A stretch of 64,000 nucleotides of DNA from Aeromicrobium sp. IC_218 (GCF_004336805.1 NZ_SJXM01000004.1:124001-188000), one strand, 5' to 3'. Counted from the stretch's first letter, positions 1 to 9,244 are shown. Notes: generated by a model from the letters alone, not told the origin. A program made the numbers and translations.

Positions 1-810
1 GCGACGCTCGTGCGCGACTCCGACGCGATGTACGAGACGAAGGAGACGTGGGCCAAGGCGTCCGGCGTGCTCAGCGCGTTCGGCCTGGTCGAGCAGGCGC
101 CCGAGGCGGTGCCCGGCCACGACGACTTCACCCGCGACGACGAGGTGCTCATCGCCCTCGGCTCGCGCAACCAGCGGCTCAGCCAGTTCTGGCTGAGCGA
201 CCAGTCCGGCGCCGCGCCGCGGCCCGAGCTGGCTGGCAAGCGCGTCGTCGTGCTCGACGGCGAGGACGACTTCGTCAACATGCTGCGCCACGTGTTCGGC
301 GTGCTGGGCATGACCACGGACGTCGTCCGCCACGACGAGTACGCCGACGGAGCGCTCGACGGCTACGACCTCGTGGTGCTCGGCCCGGGGCCGGGGGACC
401 CGCGCGACGGCGACGACGCGAAGATCGCCACGATCGGCCGCGCCGCCGACGCCCTGCTCGAGGCCGAGCGGCCGTTCCTGGCCGTGTGCCTGGGCCACCA
501 GGTGCTCAGCGGCAGGGTCGGCCTCGACCTGGCGTTCAAGGACATCGTCTTCCAGGGCACGCAGAGCCGGCTGCCGGTGCTGGGCCGCGACGAGACGGTG
601 GGCTTCTACAACACGTTCGTGGCCCGCGTGCCCGACGGCGGCCTGCCCGAGGGCGTCACCGTCGAGCGCGACGAGGCCAGCGGCGACGTCCACCTGGTGG
701 CGGGCCCGCACTACCGCGGCATCCAGTTCCACGCCGAGTCGGTGCTGACCCAGAACGGCTTCCGGATCCTGCGCGACCTCGTGCTCCAGCTGCTCGCCCC
801 GCAGCGCTGA
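1..810 (+). CDS. PhzE / anthranilate synthase-like protein, C-terminal part (5' end outside window)
   Basis: Only the last 269 codons are present; the reading frame is already open at base 1. The visible part is the linker (TLVRDSD segment) followed by a class-I glutamine amidotransferase domain from about base 240. The nucleophile motif CLGHQ (Cys codon near 487) and the His-x-Glu of the triad (QFHAES, near 730) are intact, so the glutaminase half should release ammonia for a chorismate-type synthase half lying upstream. Fusions with this linker are known as PhzE or anthranilate synthase family proteins (amination of chorismate). No other phenazine or tryptophan gene lies beside it here, so the product (anthranilate or aminodeoxyisochorismate) is not settled. 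Confidence 0.85.
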   Translation, partial: ATLVRDSDAMYETKETWAKASGVLSAFGLVEQAPEAVPGHDDFTRDDEVLIALGSRNQRLSQFWLSDQSGAAPRPELAGKRVVVLDGEDDFVNMLRHVFGVLGMTTDVVRHDEYADGALDGYDLVVLGPGPGDPRDGDDAKIATIGRAADALLEAERPFLAVCLGHQVLSGRVGLDLAFKDIVFQGTQSRLPVLGRDETVGFYNTFVARVPDGGLPEGVTVERDEASGDVHLVAGPHYRGIQFHAESVLTQNGFRILRDLVLQLLAPQR

Positions 811-848
811 GCCGACCGGGTGCCCCGGCGCGGCACTAGCGTCGGGGC

Positions 849-1250
849 ATGACCGCACCCGTGCCGTACCTGCTCCTGCCGGGCACCGCCCGGGACGCCC
901 TGCGGGCCTACGCCGAGACGTTCGGCGGCCAGGTCGAGCTGCACACCTACGCCGACTTCGGCCGCGACGACGGGCCGGGCGACGCGGTGGCGCACGGCCA
1001 CCTCGGCGGCGGCCCGGTCGAGCTGTTCGCCGCCGACGTGACGGGCGACGAGGCGTCGTTCCGGGCGGAGGGGCTGCTGCTGTCGCTGCTGGGAGCAGCC
1101 GACCCGGACACGGCGCACGCGTGGTTCACGGCTCTGCGGGACGGCGGACGCGTCGTGTCCGACCTGCAGCAACGGCCCTGGGGCGCGTCCGACGGACAGG
1201 TCGTCGACCGCTTCGGGGTGCCGTGGCTGCTCGGCTACGAGCCGGCGTGA
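849..1250 (+). CDS. VOC-superfamily (PhnB/glyoxalase-like) protein
   Basis: A 133-residue single-domain protein with the PhnB-like pattern of the vicinal oxygen chelate fold: an N-terminal PYLLLPGTARDAL strand-helix, a central VELFAAD strand, and a C-terminal DRFGVPWLLGYEP end. Most proteins of this subgroup have no assigned substrate, and the metal ligands of true glyoxalases are not obvious here, so no reaction is claimed. The start is the ATG at 849. It has no ribosome binding site, but a TAGCGT -10 hexamer at 837-842 ends six bases before it, so the mRNA is probably leaderless. The gene lies 38 bp after the amidotransferase gene and converges on the exporter. Confidence 0.8.
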   Translation: MTAPVPYLLLPGTARDALRAYAETFGGQVELHTYADFGRDDGPGDAVAHGHLGGGPVELFAADVTGDEASFRAEGLLLSLLGAADPDTAHAWFTALRDGGRVVSDLQQRPWGASDGQVVDRFGVPWLLGYEPA

Positions 1251-1253
1251 CGC

Positions 1254-2147
1254 CTAGGCCTCGGCGGCGACCTTGCGGCGGGGCCGGATGCGGGTGATGG
1301 CGACGCCGGCCAGGCTCAGCACGCCGCCGACCAGCGCGAGCGCAGCCGGGGTCTCGTCGAGCAGCGCCCAGGCGATGCCCGTCGCGACGACCGGCACGAG
1401 GTACGTGGTGGACGCCGCCTGGCCGCTGCTGATGCGCGCCAGTGCGTACGACCAGGTGCTGAAGCCGATCGCGGTCGGGAACACGCCCAGGTAGACCAGC
1501 CACAGCACGTCGGACGTCGTCGCGTCGCCGAGCTCGCGCACCAGCTGCGGCGCGAACGGCAGGCAGACCACCGCGCCGACGACGCAGCCCAGCCACACCG
1601 ACATGACCGGCTTGACGTGGGCCAGTGCGGGCTTCTGGGTGAGCGTGCCGATCGCGTAGGTGACGGCGGCGACGAGGCACAGCACGACGCCGGTGGTGCT
1701 GGCCGTCGCGACGGCGTCGGGGTCGCGGGTGCCCAGCGCGATGAGCGCGACGCCGGAGAAGGCCACGGCGATGCCGACCAGCAGCGGCTTGGGGAAGCCC
1801 TCGCCCAGCACGAACCCGGCGAACAGGGCCACGAGCGCAGGCGCGACGTTGACGACGAGCGCCGCGGTGCCGGCGTCGAGGTGCTGCTCGCCGGCGTTGA
1901 GCGCGATGTTGTAGATGCCGAACCACACGACGCCGTAGATCACCACGAGCAGCAGCGGGCGTCCGGTCGGCATGGCCGCCCGGGTGGGCCGGGCGATGAG
2001 CGTGAGCGCCAGGGCGCCGACGAGCACCCGGCCGAGGGTCAGCGAGCCGGGGGAGAAGGCGTCGCCCAGGGCGCGGATGGCCACGAAGGCCGAGGCCCAG
2101 AGCAGGACGGTGACGGCCAGGGCCGGCACGGAGAGGTCGCGTCGCAC
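1254..2147 (-). CDS. EamA/DMT-family membrane transporter
   Basis: 297 residues, almost entirely hydrophobic, forming about ten membrane segments in two EamA repeats (residues roughly 5-140 and 150-285). The N-terminal VPALAVTVLLWASAFVAIRAL and the central AVTYAIGTLTQKPALA are typical of drug/metabolite exporters of the RhaT/YdcZ type. The substrate cannot be read from the sequence. The start is GTG at 2147: a TAGCGT hexamer on the minus strand (2154-2159) sits six bases upstream, giving a leaderless transcript. A basic tail (RPRRKVAAEA) follows the last helix. Its stop lies 3 bp from the end of the convergent VOC gene. Confidence 0.88.
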   Translation of the reverse strand: MRRDLSVPALAVTVLLWASAFVAIRALGDAFSPGSLTLGRVLVGALALTLIARPTRAAMPTGRPLLLVVIYGVVWFGIYNIALNAGEQHLDAGTAALVVNVAPALVALFAGFVLGEGFPKPLLVGIAVAFSGVALIALGTRDPDAVATASTTGVVLCLVAAVTYAIGTLTQKPALAHVKPVMSVWLGCVVGAVVCLPFAPQLVRELGDATTSDVLWLVYLGVFPTAIGFSTWSYALARISSGQAASTTYLVPVVATGIAWALLDETPAALALVGGVLSLAGVAITRIRPRRKVAAEA

Positions 2148-2312
2148 GGACCCACGCTAGGGCGGGCCGCCGACAGGGACGAGGCCCGGACCGGCCAGAC
2201 GAGCACGAGATCCCGCCACCGAGGAAAATCACGTGTTCACATGCGGCGATCCGCGCCCGGTCCCCCGCGCCGCCACCCCTAGGTTGTGCCTCGACCTGAG
2301 GAAGAGGTGGAG

Positions 2313-2669
2313 ATGCGTAGCAGGCCGCTGAGGGAGATGGTCGACCTGGTGATCGACCAGGCCGAGATGGAGAACCCGCACGTCCGCTTCAGCGTCTGGC
2401 TGTCCCCGGACAACGCCGACGCGTTCGCCGCGACCTACCGCCGTCACGAGGTGGTCGGCTCGGACCTGGTCGGCGACGAGCTGGTCCGGCTCGAGCCGGT
2501 GCTCGACGGCACCGTCGCGTCCGCCCGGGCCAGCAGCTACGTGGCCGACCTCGACGAGGAGATCATCAGCGTCTTCGGCTCGGTGCTCGACGTCGCGCGC
2601 GTGACGGCCGCCTCGGCGACCGCCGCCGGTCGCGCCGTGCCCGAGGGCGCCCGGGCCCTGCCGGCCTGA
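2313..2669 (+). CDS. Hypothetical protein, 118 aa
   Basis: I do not recognise this family. The product is 118 residues, acidic in the middle and alanine-rich at the C-terminus, with no signal peptide or membrane segment. The pattern (LVIDQAEMENPHVRFSVWLSPDNADAFAATY) suggests a small alpha/beta fold. The ATG at 2313 is preferred over the in-frame GTG at 2286, because a purine-rich GAGGAAGAGG ribosome binding site lies directly before it. A TAGGTT -10 at 2280-2285 gives a short leader. It lies between the divergent exporter and the next small gene. Coding potential is supported by strong third-position GC. Confidence 0.7.
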   Translation: MRSRPLREMVDLVIDQAEMENPHVRFSVWLSPDNADAFAATYRRHEVVGSDLVGDELVRLEPVLDGTVASARASSYVADLDEEIISVFGSVLDVARVTAASATAAGRAVPEGARALPA

Positions 2670-2712
2670 CCCGGCTGGCTCGCGCCACCACCCCGCGTCT
2701 ACCGTGGACGTC

Positions 2713-2937
2713 GTGCACGACGCGGTCCCGGCTCCCTCCGACGAGGTCGAGACGTACCCGCGCCACGGTCTGTGGCACAACCGCCTGATCGCCTCCGACG
2801 GCGGGTTCCTGGGCACGCACACGACGCGCGACGAGGCGGTCGCCGCCGGACGCGACGAGGCTCGCTGGCGCCGGGTGCCGCACGTCGTCCGCGAGGTCGA
2901 CGGCAGCACGCAGCGGCGCATCCTCGACGACGCCTGA
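2713..2937 (+). CDS. Small DUF2188-like protein, 74 aa
   Basis: A short soluble protein whose second half (TRDEAVAAGRDEAR ... VVREVDGSTQRRI) has the helix-then-strand layout of DUF2188 proteins: a helix with EA.AAGR followed by a strand ending in a small polar turn. The function of that family is unknown. A GTG at 2704 is in frame, but the TACCGT hexamer at 2700-2705 overlaps it. The GTG at 2713, seven bases beyond the hexamer, fits a leaderless start better. The family assignment is from pattern resemblance only. Confidence 0.6.
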   Translation: MHDAVPAPSDEVETYPRHGLWHNRLIASDGGFLGTHTTRDEAVAAGRDEARWRRVPHVVREVDGSTQRRILDDA

Positions 2938-3010
2938 CCCGCCCGGACGCGGAACCTCCCTGGCCGGATCCGGCAAAGTGCTGGCGGCGATTGAATCCTT
3001 TCACTAGGTT

Positions 3011-3026
3011 CGTGACCTACGTCACG
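3011..3026 (+). promoter_or_regulatory. GlxR/CRP-like operator before the rhamnosidase gene
   Basis: The 16 bases form the perfect palindrome CGTGACCTACGTCACG. Its core GTGA-N2-TA-N2-TCAC matches the published GlxR/CRP-type half-site layout. It directly abuts a TAGGTT -10-like hexamer at 3005-3010 and ends 22 bp before the GTG start of the GH78 gene. Bound protein would therefore touch the promoter, and repression or carbon-source control is the likely outcome (inference). Confidence 0.55.
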
Positions 3027-3048
3027 TCCCCGACGATCGGACTCTCCC

Positions 3049-6000
3049 GTGCGCAGGTCGACCCCCCTTTCCGGACGGCGCCTCCTGGTGCTTCCCCTGG
3101 CCGCCGCGCTGACCGCGGCCGGGCTGCTGGCGGCACCGGCCGCGACGGCCGCACCGCGGGCCGAGGCGGCCGCCGCTGCCGTGCCGCACGAGCAGCCGCC
3201 CACGGGCCTGACCGTGAACGGCCTGGACCGCCCGGCCGACCTCGAGGACCTGCAGACGCCGACGTTCTCCTGGCACCTGCCCGCGATCGCCCGGCAGTCG
3301 GGCTACCGCGTGGTGGTGTCCACCAGCGCGGCGAAGGCGGCCGCCCACGACGGCGACGTGTGGGACTCGGGACCGGTCGACTCGGCCGACCAGACCGACG
3401 TCGCGTACGAGGGGCCGGCGCTCGAGACCTCGCGCCGCTACTACTGGACGGTCCAGGCCCGCGACGAGCAGGACCGCGCGCTGCCGTGGGCCGAGCCCAC
3501 CTGGTTCGGCACGAGCCCCGGCGCCACCTGGGAGGGCGCGACCCCGGTCTGGGCGCCCGCGCCCACGTCCCGCTGGACCGACTACACGCTGTCGGCGCGC
3601 CTCACGATCGGCGAGACGGCGGTCGGCCTGCGCTTCCGGGCGAGCGACTCCAACAACTCCTACATGTGGCAGTTCCGCGGTGCGGACAACCGCCTGGTGC
3701 CGCACAAGCAGACCAACGGCGCCTACGCGACGCTCGGCACGGCGGTGAACCTGCCGGCCGGCACCCTCGCGGTGGGCACCGAGGCGACGGTCCAGATCCA
3801 GGTCGCCGGCTCCACGATCACCACGCGCATCAACGGCGTCCAGGTGGACCAGCGCACCGACGCGTCCCTCGCCTTCGGCGTGGTCGGCGTGCGCACCGGC
3901 AACTCCGAGTCGGGCCGCCTGGACGACGTGCGGGTGGTCTCCTCCTCCGGCACGACGCTGCTGGACGCCGACTTCTCCGGCGCCAACCCGTTCGCGTGCG
4001 GCACGGTCTCCGGCGGCGCCCTGCAGGTGCCGCGGGCCGCGAACTGCCTGCTGTCGGGCTACGGCACCGACTGGGTGATGCTGCGCAAGGACGTCACGCT
4101 CGAGGACAAGCCGATCGCCTGGGCCACCCTGAACGCCACCGGCACGGACTGGAGCGCGTCCAAGCAGTACGTGTTCAAGGCCGCCATCGACGGCGAGGTC
4201 GTGGGCCTCGGGCCGACGGCCCCGGTCGGCACCGAGACCCGCTTCGACGGGTTCGACGTCACGTCCCACCTGGAGCCCGGCACGACGTCCACGATCTCCA
4301 TGATCGCCAACAGCCGGAGCACGAACGCCCGACTGCTCGCCCAGCTCCGCGTCGTCTACACCGACGGCACGAGCCAGGTCGTCGGCACGGGCTCGGACTG
4401 GAAGGCGCTCTCGGCCGGCGCCGTCTACCCGTCGCCGGGCAGCTACGGCACCAGCTACTTCACCGCCCCGCGCGAGGACCTGGACGCCCGCCGCTTCCCG
4501 ACCGGCTTCGACCGGCCCGGCTTCGACGACTCCGGCTGGGCGGCCGCGGAGGAGCGGTCGGCCATCGCCGACCTGCGTGCCGCGCCGATGGCGAAGGTCC
4601 AGGAGCAGCGCCGCGACGCCGCCACGATCAGCGACAAGGGCGACGGCCGCTACGTCGTCGACTTCGGCCGGACGTGGATGGGCGGCATCGCCTGGGACGC
4701 CCTCGGCGCCACGGACGGCAGCCAGGTGCAGGTCCGCTTCGGCCAGGTGCTCAACCCCGACGGCTCGGTCAAGCACCAGACGTCCGCCACGAACACCTAC
4801 CTCGACACCTGGACGCTGCGCGGCGGCGACCAGCACCTGGAGACGTGGGGCATGCGCACGTTCCGCTACGTCGAGATCATCGGCGCCACCGCGCCGGTGA
4901 CGGCGCAGACGCTCAAGGCCGTCGCGCTGGTGTACCCGTTCGACGAGGAGGCGTCGGCGTTCGCCTCGTCCAGCGACAACCTCGAGCAGGTCTACGCGCT
5001 GTCGAAGAACACGATCGAGGCGACGAACCTCAACTTCTACACCGACTCGTGGGAGCGCGAGCGCACCAACTACGAGGCCGACGCCTACCTGCAGCAGATG
5101 TCGTCGCTGTACCTCATGGACGACCTGTCGCTCGGGCGCTACTCGATGGACTACTTCCGCAGCAACCGCACCTGGCCGACCGAGTGGCCGCCGTACGTGG
5201 TCCTGGCCGTGCACGACGCCTGGCGCCAGACCGGCAGCACCGACCAGGTGCGCGACTACTACGAGAACCTCAAGACGAAGCTGCCGTCGAGCCAGTGGCT
5301 CGACGCCACGACCGGGCTCATCCGCAAGACGACCCGCTCGAACGGGTGCAGCTCGCAGACCGACTGCGACATCGTCGACTGGCCCACGAGCCAGCGCGAC
5401 GGCTACGTCTACCGCCAGCACAACACGGTGATCAACGCGATCGCCTACCGCGCGCTGGCCGACATGGCGGCGATGGCCGAGGCGATCGGCGAGGACGCGG
5501 ACGCCGCGACGTACGCGCAGCAGGCCGACGACCTGCGCGACGCGATCAACGCGAAGCTCTACGACGCCCAGGCCGGCGCCTACGACGACGGCGCGGACGC
5601 CGACCTCGTGCTGACCGGGCACAAGTCCATCCACGCCAGCGCCTTCGCGCTCGCGTTCGGCGTGCCCGAGGCGTCGGAGCGGCCGCGGGTCGCGGCGTTC
5701 GTCAAGAGCCGCGGCATGGCCTGCAGCGTCTACTGCGCGGCGTTCGTGGTGAAGGGCCTGTACGACGGAGGCGACGGCCAGACCGCGCTCGACCTCATGA
5801 CGGCCGAGGGCACCAGCAGCTGGATGAACATGATCCGCGTCGGGGCCGGCGCCACGATGGAGGCCTGGGACCTGTCGCAGAAGTCGAACACGAGCTACTC
5901 CCACCCGTGGGCGGCGTCGCCGGCGTTCAACGTCCCGTCCGGCCTGTTCGGCATCCAGCCGCTCGTGGCGGGCTACGAGAAGGTGGCGATCAAGCCGCAG

Positions 6001-7338
6001 CCCGGCTCGCTGGAGTGGGGCACGATCCGGACGCCGACGGTGCGCGGCAGCATCGGTGCCGCCTTCCGCCGCGACGGCGACGCCACGACGGTCGTGGCGT
6101 CGGTGCCGGGCAACACGGCGGCGACCGTGAGCGTCCCGACCCGGGCGACCGAGCCGACCGCGCTGTGGGTCGACGGCGCCCGGCGCACCGTCACGCCGAC
6201 CGACGGCTTCCTCGTCGTGCCGGTCGAGGCGGGCTGCCACGTGCTCTCGCCGGCCGCCGACACCGACGTCGACCGGCTCACCTCGGTGTGCGCGCAGGCG
6301 CCGGTGGCCGCGCCGACCGTCGAGGCAGCCGTCAGCGCGGCCGGCGAGGACGGCTGGCACGGCGCGGGTGCCGCGCTGACGCTCACCGCGACCGAGCCGT
6401 CCGCCGACCGCACGGTCGAGGTCAAGGTCGACGCCGGTTCCTGGCAACCGTACACCGGCCCGGTCGCGCTCGAGGACGGGGCGCACACGCTCGCCTGGCG
6501 CCTGGTCGAGGGCGGCACGACCGTCGCCGACGACACGCTCCAGGTGAAGGTCGACGGTGTCGCGCCGACGGTCGAGGCGTCCGTCCAGGGCCGCACGCTG
6601 ACGCTCGCCGCGCAGGACCACGCGTCCGGCGTCCGGGCGATCGAGTACCGCTTCGGCGAGGAGTCGTGGCGTCGCTACTCGGCCCCGGTCGCGCTCGACT
6701 CGGCTGCCCGCACGGTGACCTACCGGGCGACGGACCGGGCCGGCAACGCCTCCGGCACCGGGTCGGTCGAGGTGCCGGCCGACGCCAGCGCCCCGGTGGT
6801 CCGCCGGGCGCCGACGGTCAGCGGGACGGCCCGCTACCGCCAGCGCCTCACCGCGACCGCCGGCACCTGGAGCCCGTCCGGCGTGAGCACCACCTTCCAG
6901 TGGCTGCGCGACGGACGCCCGATCGCCGGGGCGACCGGTCGCTCGTACGTGGCCGGCCGGGCCGACGTCGGCACGCGGCTCTCGGTGCGGGTGCGGGCGA
7001 CGCTGCCCGGCCGCGCCGCAGGCGTGGCCACGTCGGCCGCGACGGCGCGCGTCGCCAAGGCGTCGAGCCGGACGCAGGTGACGGCCTCGCCGCGCACGGT
7101 CCGCAAGGGCCGCAAGGTCTCGGTGACGATCCGTGTCTCCGGGGCCGGCGAGCGGGCCACCGGCGTGGTGCGCGTCGGCCGGACGCGGCTGCCGGCCGTG
7201 ACCCGCCAGCTGTCCGGTGGACGCGTGCGCATCACCTTCGTGCCGCGCGGCACGGGCCGGCAGAAGGTCACGGTCCGCTACGGCGGCAGTGCCGTGCTGC
7301 TGGCGAGCACCGCGTCGGTGCGGTACCGGGTGCGCTGA
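3049..7338 (+). CDS. Secreted alpha-L-rhamnosidase-like glycoside hydrolase (GH78 type)
   Basis: 1429 residues. A Sec signal peptide (RR..., hydrophobic run to about residue 38, Ala-rich cleavage site) leads to a fibronectin-III-like N-domain, then a laminin-G/concanavalin-like insert (about 165-310), then the bacterial rhamnosidase N-domain. The (alpha/alpha)6 barrel spans about 640-1000. The acidic segment DSWERERTNYEADA (Asp666 region) corresponds to the GH78 active-site stretch, and the HPW.ASP motif lies near the end of the barrel. After about 1090 come Ig-like repeats (HASGVRAIEYRF..., DRAGNASG), an Ig-fold with FQWLRDGRPI, and a very basic last repeat. The family removes terminal rhamnose from plant or bacterial glycans. 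Substrate is not provable here. The GTG start at 3049 has no clear ribosome binding site. Confidence 0.85.
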   Translation: MRRSTPLSGRRLLVLPLAAALTAAGLLAAPAATAAPRAEAAAAAVPHEQPPTGLTVNGLDRPADLEDLQTPTFSWHLPAIARQSGYRVVVSTSAAKAAAHDGDVWDSGPVDSADQTDVAYEGPALETSRRYYWTVQARDEQDRALPWAEPTWFGTSPGATWEGATPVWAPAPTSRWTDYTLSARLTIGETAVGLRFRASDSNNSYMWQFRGADNRLVPHKQTNGAYATLGTAVNLPAGTLAVGTEATVQIQVAGSTITTRINGVQVDQRTDASLAFGVVGVRTGNSESGRLDDVRVVSSSGTTLLDADFSGANPFACGTVSGGALQVPRAANCLLSGYGTDWVMLRKDVTLEDKPIAWATLNATGTDWSASKQYVFKAAIDGEVVGLGPTAPVGTETRFDGFDVTSHLEPGTTSTISMIANSRSTNARLLAQLRVVYTDGTSQVVGTGSDWKALSAGAVYPSPGSYGTSYFTAPREDLDARRFPTGFDRPGFDDSGWAAAEERSAIADLRAAPMAKVQEQRRDAATISDKGDGRYVVDFGRTWMGGIAWDALGATDGSQVQVRFGQVLNPDGSVKHQTSATNTYLDTWTLRGGDQHLETWGMRTFRYVEIIGATAPVTAQTLKAVALVYPFDEEASAFASSSDNLEQVYALSKNTIEATNLNFYTDSWERERTNYEADAYLQQMSSLYLMDDLSLGRYSMDYFRSNRTWPTEWPPYVVLAVHDAWRQTGSTDQVRDYYENLKTKLPSSQWLDATTGLIRKTTRSNGCSSQTDCDIVDWPTSQRDGYVYRQHNTVINAIAYRALADMAAMAEAIGEDADAATYAQQADDLRDAINAKLYDAQAGAYDDGADADLVLTGHKSIHASAFALAFGVPEASERPRVAAFVKSRGMACSVYCAAFVVKGLYDGGDGQTALDLMTAEGTSSWMNMIRVGAGATMEAWDLSQKSNTSYSHPWAASPAFNVPSGLFGIQPLVAGYEKVAIKPQPGSLEWGTIRTPTVRGSIGAAFRRDGDATTVVASVPGNTAATVSVPTRATEPTALWVDGARRTVTPTDGFLVVPVEAGCHVLSPAADTDVDRLTSVCAQAPVAAPTVEAAVSAAGEDGWHGAGAALTLTATEPSADRTVEVKVDAGSWQPYTGPVALEDGAHTLAWRLVEGGTTVADDTLQVKVDGVAPTVEASVQGRTLTLAAQDHASGVRAIEYRFGEESWRRYSAPVALDSAARTVTYRATDRAGNASGTGSVEVPADASAPVVRRAPTVSGTARYRQRLTATAGTWSPSGVSTTFQWLRDGRPIAGATGRSYVAGRADVGTRLSVRVRATLPGRAAGVATSAATARVAKASSRTQVTASPRTVRKGRKVSVTIRVSGAGERATGVVRVGRTRLPAVTRQLSGGRVRITFVPRGTGRQKVTVRYGGSAVLLASTASVRYRVR

Positions 7339-7343
7339 GCCGT

Positions 7344-7376
7344 CGGTCGTCCGTCCCCGGACGGGGCGGACGACCG
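7344..7376 (+). terminator. Hairpin after the rhamnosidase gene
   Basis: CGGTCGTCCG pairs with CGGACGACCG (7344-7353 with 7367-7376). The stem continues through one G-U and three G-C pairs to a five-base loop. It starts six bases after the stop codon and has no U-tract, as is usual for GC-rich actinomycete terminators. Confidence 0.6.
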
Positions 7377-7450
7377 GCTGTCCCCGAGGGGTGACCGGCT
7401 GCGGACGGTAGCGTCGGTGGCTCATGTCATCCATCGGGGGAGGAACCCAC

Positions 7451-7708
7451 ATGAACGTCCGAGTCATCACCCGCACCGCGGCCGCCGGCGCGCTCGCCGC
7501 GGGCATCCTGACCGCCACGGCCGGGCCCAGCACAGCCGCCGGCTACACCAGCCCCGGCTACCACTCGCGGGCCGCGTGCGAGGCCGCGCAGCGAGCCTGG
7601 CAGAGCTCGTGGACCCGGGTCACGAAGTCCTGCTACAGCTACCTGGTCACGGCCAACGGCTGGTCCCTGGACTACTACAAGTACCGCTTCGAGGGCGTCA
7701 CGCGCTGA
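7451..7708 (+). CDS. Small secreted protein, 85 aa, two cysteines
   Basis: The first 30 residues are a signal peptide (MNVRVITRTAAAGALAAGIL..., cleavage probably after STAA). The mature part is only about 55 residues, rich in Tyr, Ser and Trp (SPGYHSRAACEAAQRAW ... TKSCYSYL ... SLDYYKYRF). Two Cys residues about 21 apart could form one disulfide. I do not recognise the family; the size resembles small exported actinomycete peptides. The ATG at 7451 is chosen over 7424 because GGGGGAGG lies just upstream. A TAGCGT -10 at 7409-7414 gives a leader of about 30 nt. Confidence 0.7.
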   Translation: MNVRVITRTAAAGALAAGILTATAGPSTAAGYTSPGYHSRAACEAAQRAWQSSWTRVTKSCYSYLVTANGWSLDYYKYRFEGVTR

Positions 7709-7722
7709 GCCGCCCGGACGCG

Positions 7723-7758
7723 ACGAGGGCCGACGACCACGTGGTCGTCGGCCCTCGT
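7723..7758. terminator. Bidirectional terminator between the small secreted gene and pepD
   Basis: A perfect 36-bp palindrome with 18-bp arms (7723-7740 and 7741-7758), centred between two convergent genes. As RNA it folds into a long hairpin from either strand. Confidence 0.8.
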
Positions 7759-7771
7759 GCGTGCGGAGCGA

Positions 7772-9244
7772 TCAGCTGGAGAGGTCGCCGCCGTCGGAGT
7801 CGAGCGTGACGTCGGTCGTCTGCGTCTTGCCGTCGCGGACGTACGTGACCTCGACCTTGTCGCCGGGCTGGTAGCCGCGGATCGCCGCGACCAGCGCGTC
7901 GGAGCTGCCGACCGCGTTGCCGCCGACCGCCGTGATGACGTCGCCCACCTCCAGGCCGGCCTTGTCACCGGCGCTGCCCTCGGACACCTCGCGCACCTGC
8001 GCGCCCACCGTGGTGATGCCGTCGGACTCGACCGCGGGGGTCACCGTCACGCCGATCCGGGCGTGCTCGACGGTCTTGCCCTCGACGAGCTGCGAGGCGA
8101 CGTTCTTGGCCAGGTCGATCGGGATGGCGAAGCCCAGGCCGATCGAGCCGGACTCGCCGCCCGAGCTCGTCCGGATGGCCGAGTTGATGCCGATGACGCG
8201 TCCGTCGGCGTCGACGAGCGGGCCACCGGAGTTGCCCGGGTTGATCGCCGCGTCGGTCTGCACCGCCGGGAAGACCGTGCTGTTCGAGCCGGTCGCGTCC
8301 GCGGACGTCACGGGCCGGTTGAGCGCCGAGACGATGCCGCTCGTGACCGTCGACTCCAGGCCGTACGGCGAGCCGATGGCGACGACCTCCTGGCCGACGC
8401 GCAGCGCGGCCGAGCTGCCCAGCGTCGCCGGGGTCAGGCCGGTCTTGCCCTCGGCCTTGATCACCGCGAGGTCGGTCTTGGGGTCGCGGCCCATGATCGC
8501 GGCCTTGGCCAGCGAGCCGTCGTCGAACGACACGGTGATCGTGCCGCCGTCGGCCGCGGACTCCACCACGTGGTTGTTGGTGAGGATCTCGCCGTCGCTG
8601 CTCAGGATGACGCCGGTGCCCGTGCCGGACGCGTCGTTGCCGCCGACGTTGATCTGGACCACCGATGGCATGACCGCCTCGGCGACCTTCTCGACCGTGC
8701 CGGCCGGCAGGTCGGACGCCTTGGCGTCCTGCGCCAGCGAGCTGACCGTCGGGCTGCTGGAGCCGCCGTCGTCGTTGGCCGCGTACAGCGCGGCGCCGCC
8801 GAAGCCGGCCGCGGTGCCGATGAGTGCGGCGCCGACGAGGCCGGCGACCAGCAGGCCACCGCGACGGGGCCGGTCGTGCTTCTCGGCGGCCAGCGCGCCG
8901 GCCGCGGCCGGGGCGGGCTGCTGGGCGGCGTGGTCGCTGTAGCGGTGGGTCCACGCGGCGTCGTCGGCCGGCGGGCCGGCGGGCGCACCGGCGGCGGACG
9001 CCGCGGGGGCGGCGGGGGTGCTCCAGTCGGCCGCCGCGGGCTGCTGGGTCGTGGACTGCTCCGCGGCGGGCTGCTCGGCGGTCACGTCGTGCTGCGCGGG
9101 AGCATCGGGCCCGGGTCGCTCGAAGCGGGTCGTGTCGGACGTCGCGGCGTCGGAGCCGGCGTCCAGGCGCGTCGTCGGCTCCTCGTCACGCTGTCCCGGC
9201 GGGACGTACGGACGGCCGGCGTAAGGATCCTGCGGTTCGCTCAT
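7772..9244 (-). CDS. pepD: HtrA/PepD-like membrane-anchored serine protease with PDZ domain
   Basis: 490 residues. A Pro/Ala/Gln-rich cytoplasmic region (1-150) is followed by one membrane helix (about 155-185, GGLLVAGLVGAALIG), a trypsin-like protease domain, and a C-terminal PDZ domain (about 395-480, DKAGLEVGDVITAVGG). The catalytic triad is complete: His225 (TNNHVVE), Asp258 (TDLAVIK) and Ser339 (GNSGGPL). The protease domain should lie outside the membrane, where HtrA proteins degrade or refold damaged exported proteins. It follows mprA and mprB as PepD does in mycobacteria. A 13-bp motif at 9267-9279, shared with the mprA upstream region, suggests control by the adjacent two-component system. 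Confidence 0.92.
   Translation of the reverse strand: MSEPQDPYAGRPYVPPGQRDEEPTTRLDAGSDAATSDTTRFERPGPDAPAQHDVTAEQPAAEQSTTQQPAAADWSTPAAPAASAAGAPAGPPADDAAWTHRYSDHAAQQPAPAAAGALAAEKHDRPRRGGLLVAGLVGAALIGTAAGFGGAALYAANDDGGSSSPTVSSLAQDAKASDLPAGTVEKVAEAVMPSVVQINVGGNDASGTGTGVILSSDGEILTNNHVVESAADGGTITVSFDDGSLAKAAIMGRDPKTDLAVIKAEGKTGLTPATLGSSAALRVGQEVVAIGSPYGLESTVTSGIVSALNRPVTSADATGSNSTVFPAVQTDAAINPGNSGGPLVDADGRVIGINSAIRTSSGGESGSIGLGFAIPIDLAKNVASQLVEGKTVEHARIGVTVTPAVESDGITTVGAQVREVSEGSAGDKAGLEVGDVITAVGGNAVGSSDALVAAIRGYQPGDKVEVTYVRDGKTQTTDVTLDSDGGDLSS

Noticed and set aside
2772-7533. Open frames of about 1500 codons on both strands over the rhamnosidase region
   Set aside because: They are Arg/Gly/Ala-rich shadow frames caused by the high GC content. 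Only the frame 3049-7338 has a signal peptide, catalytic motifs and domain order.
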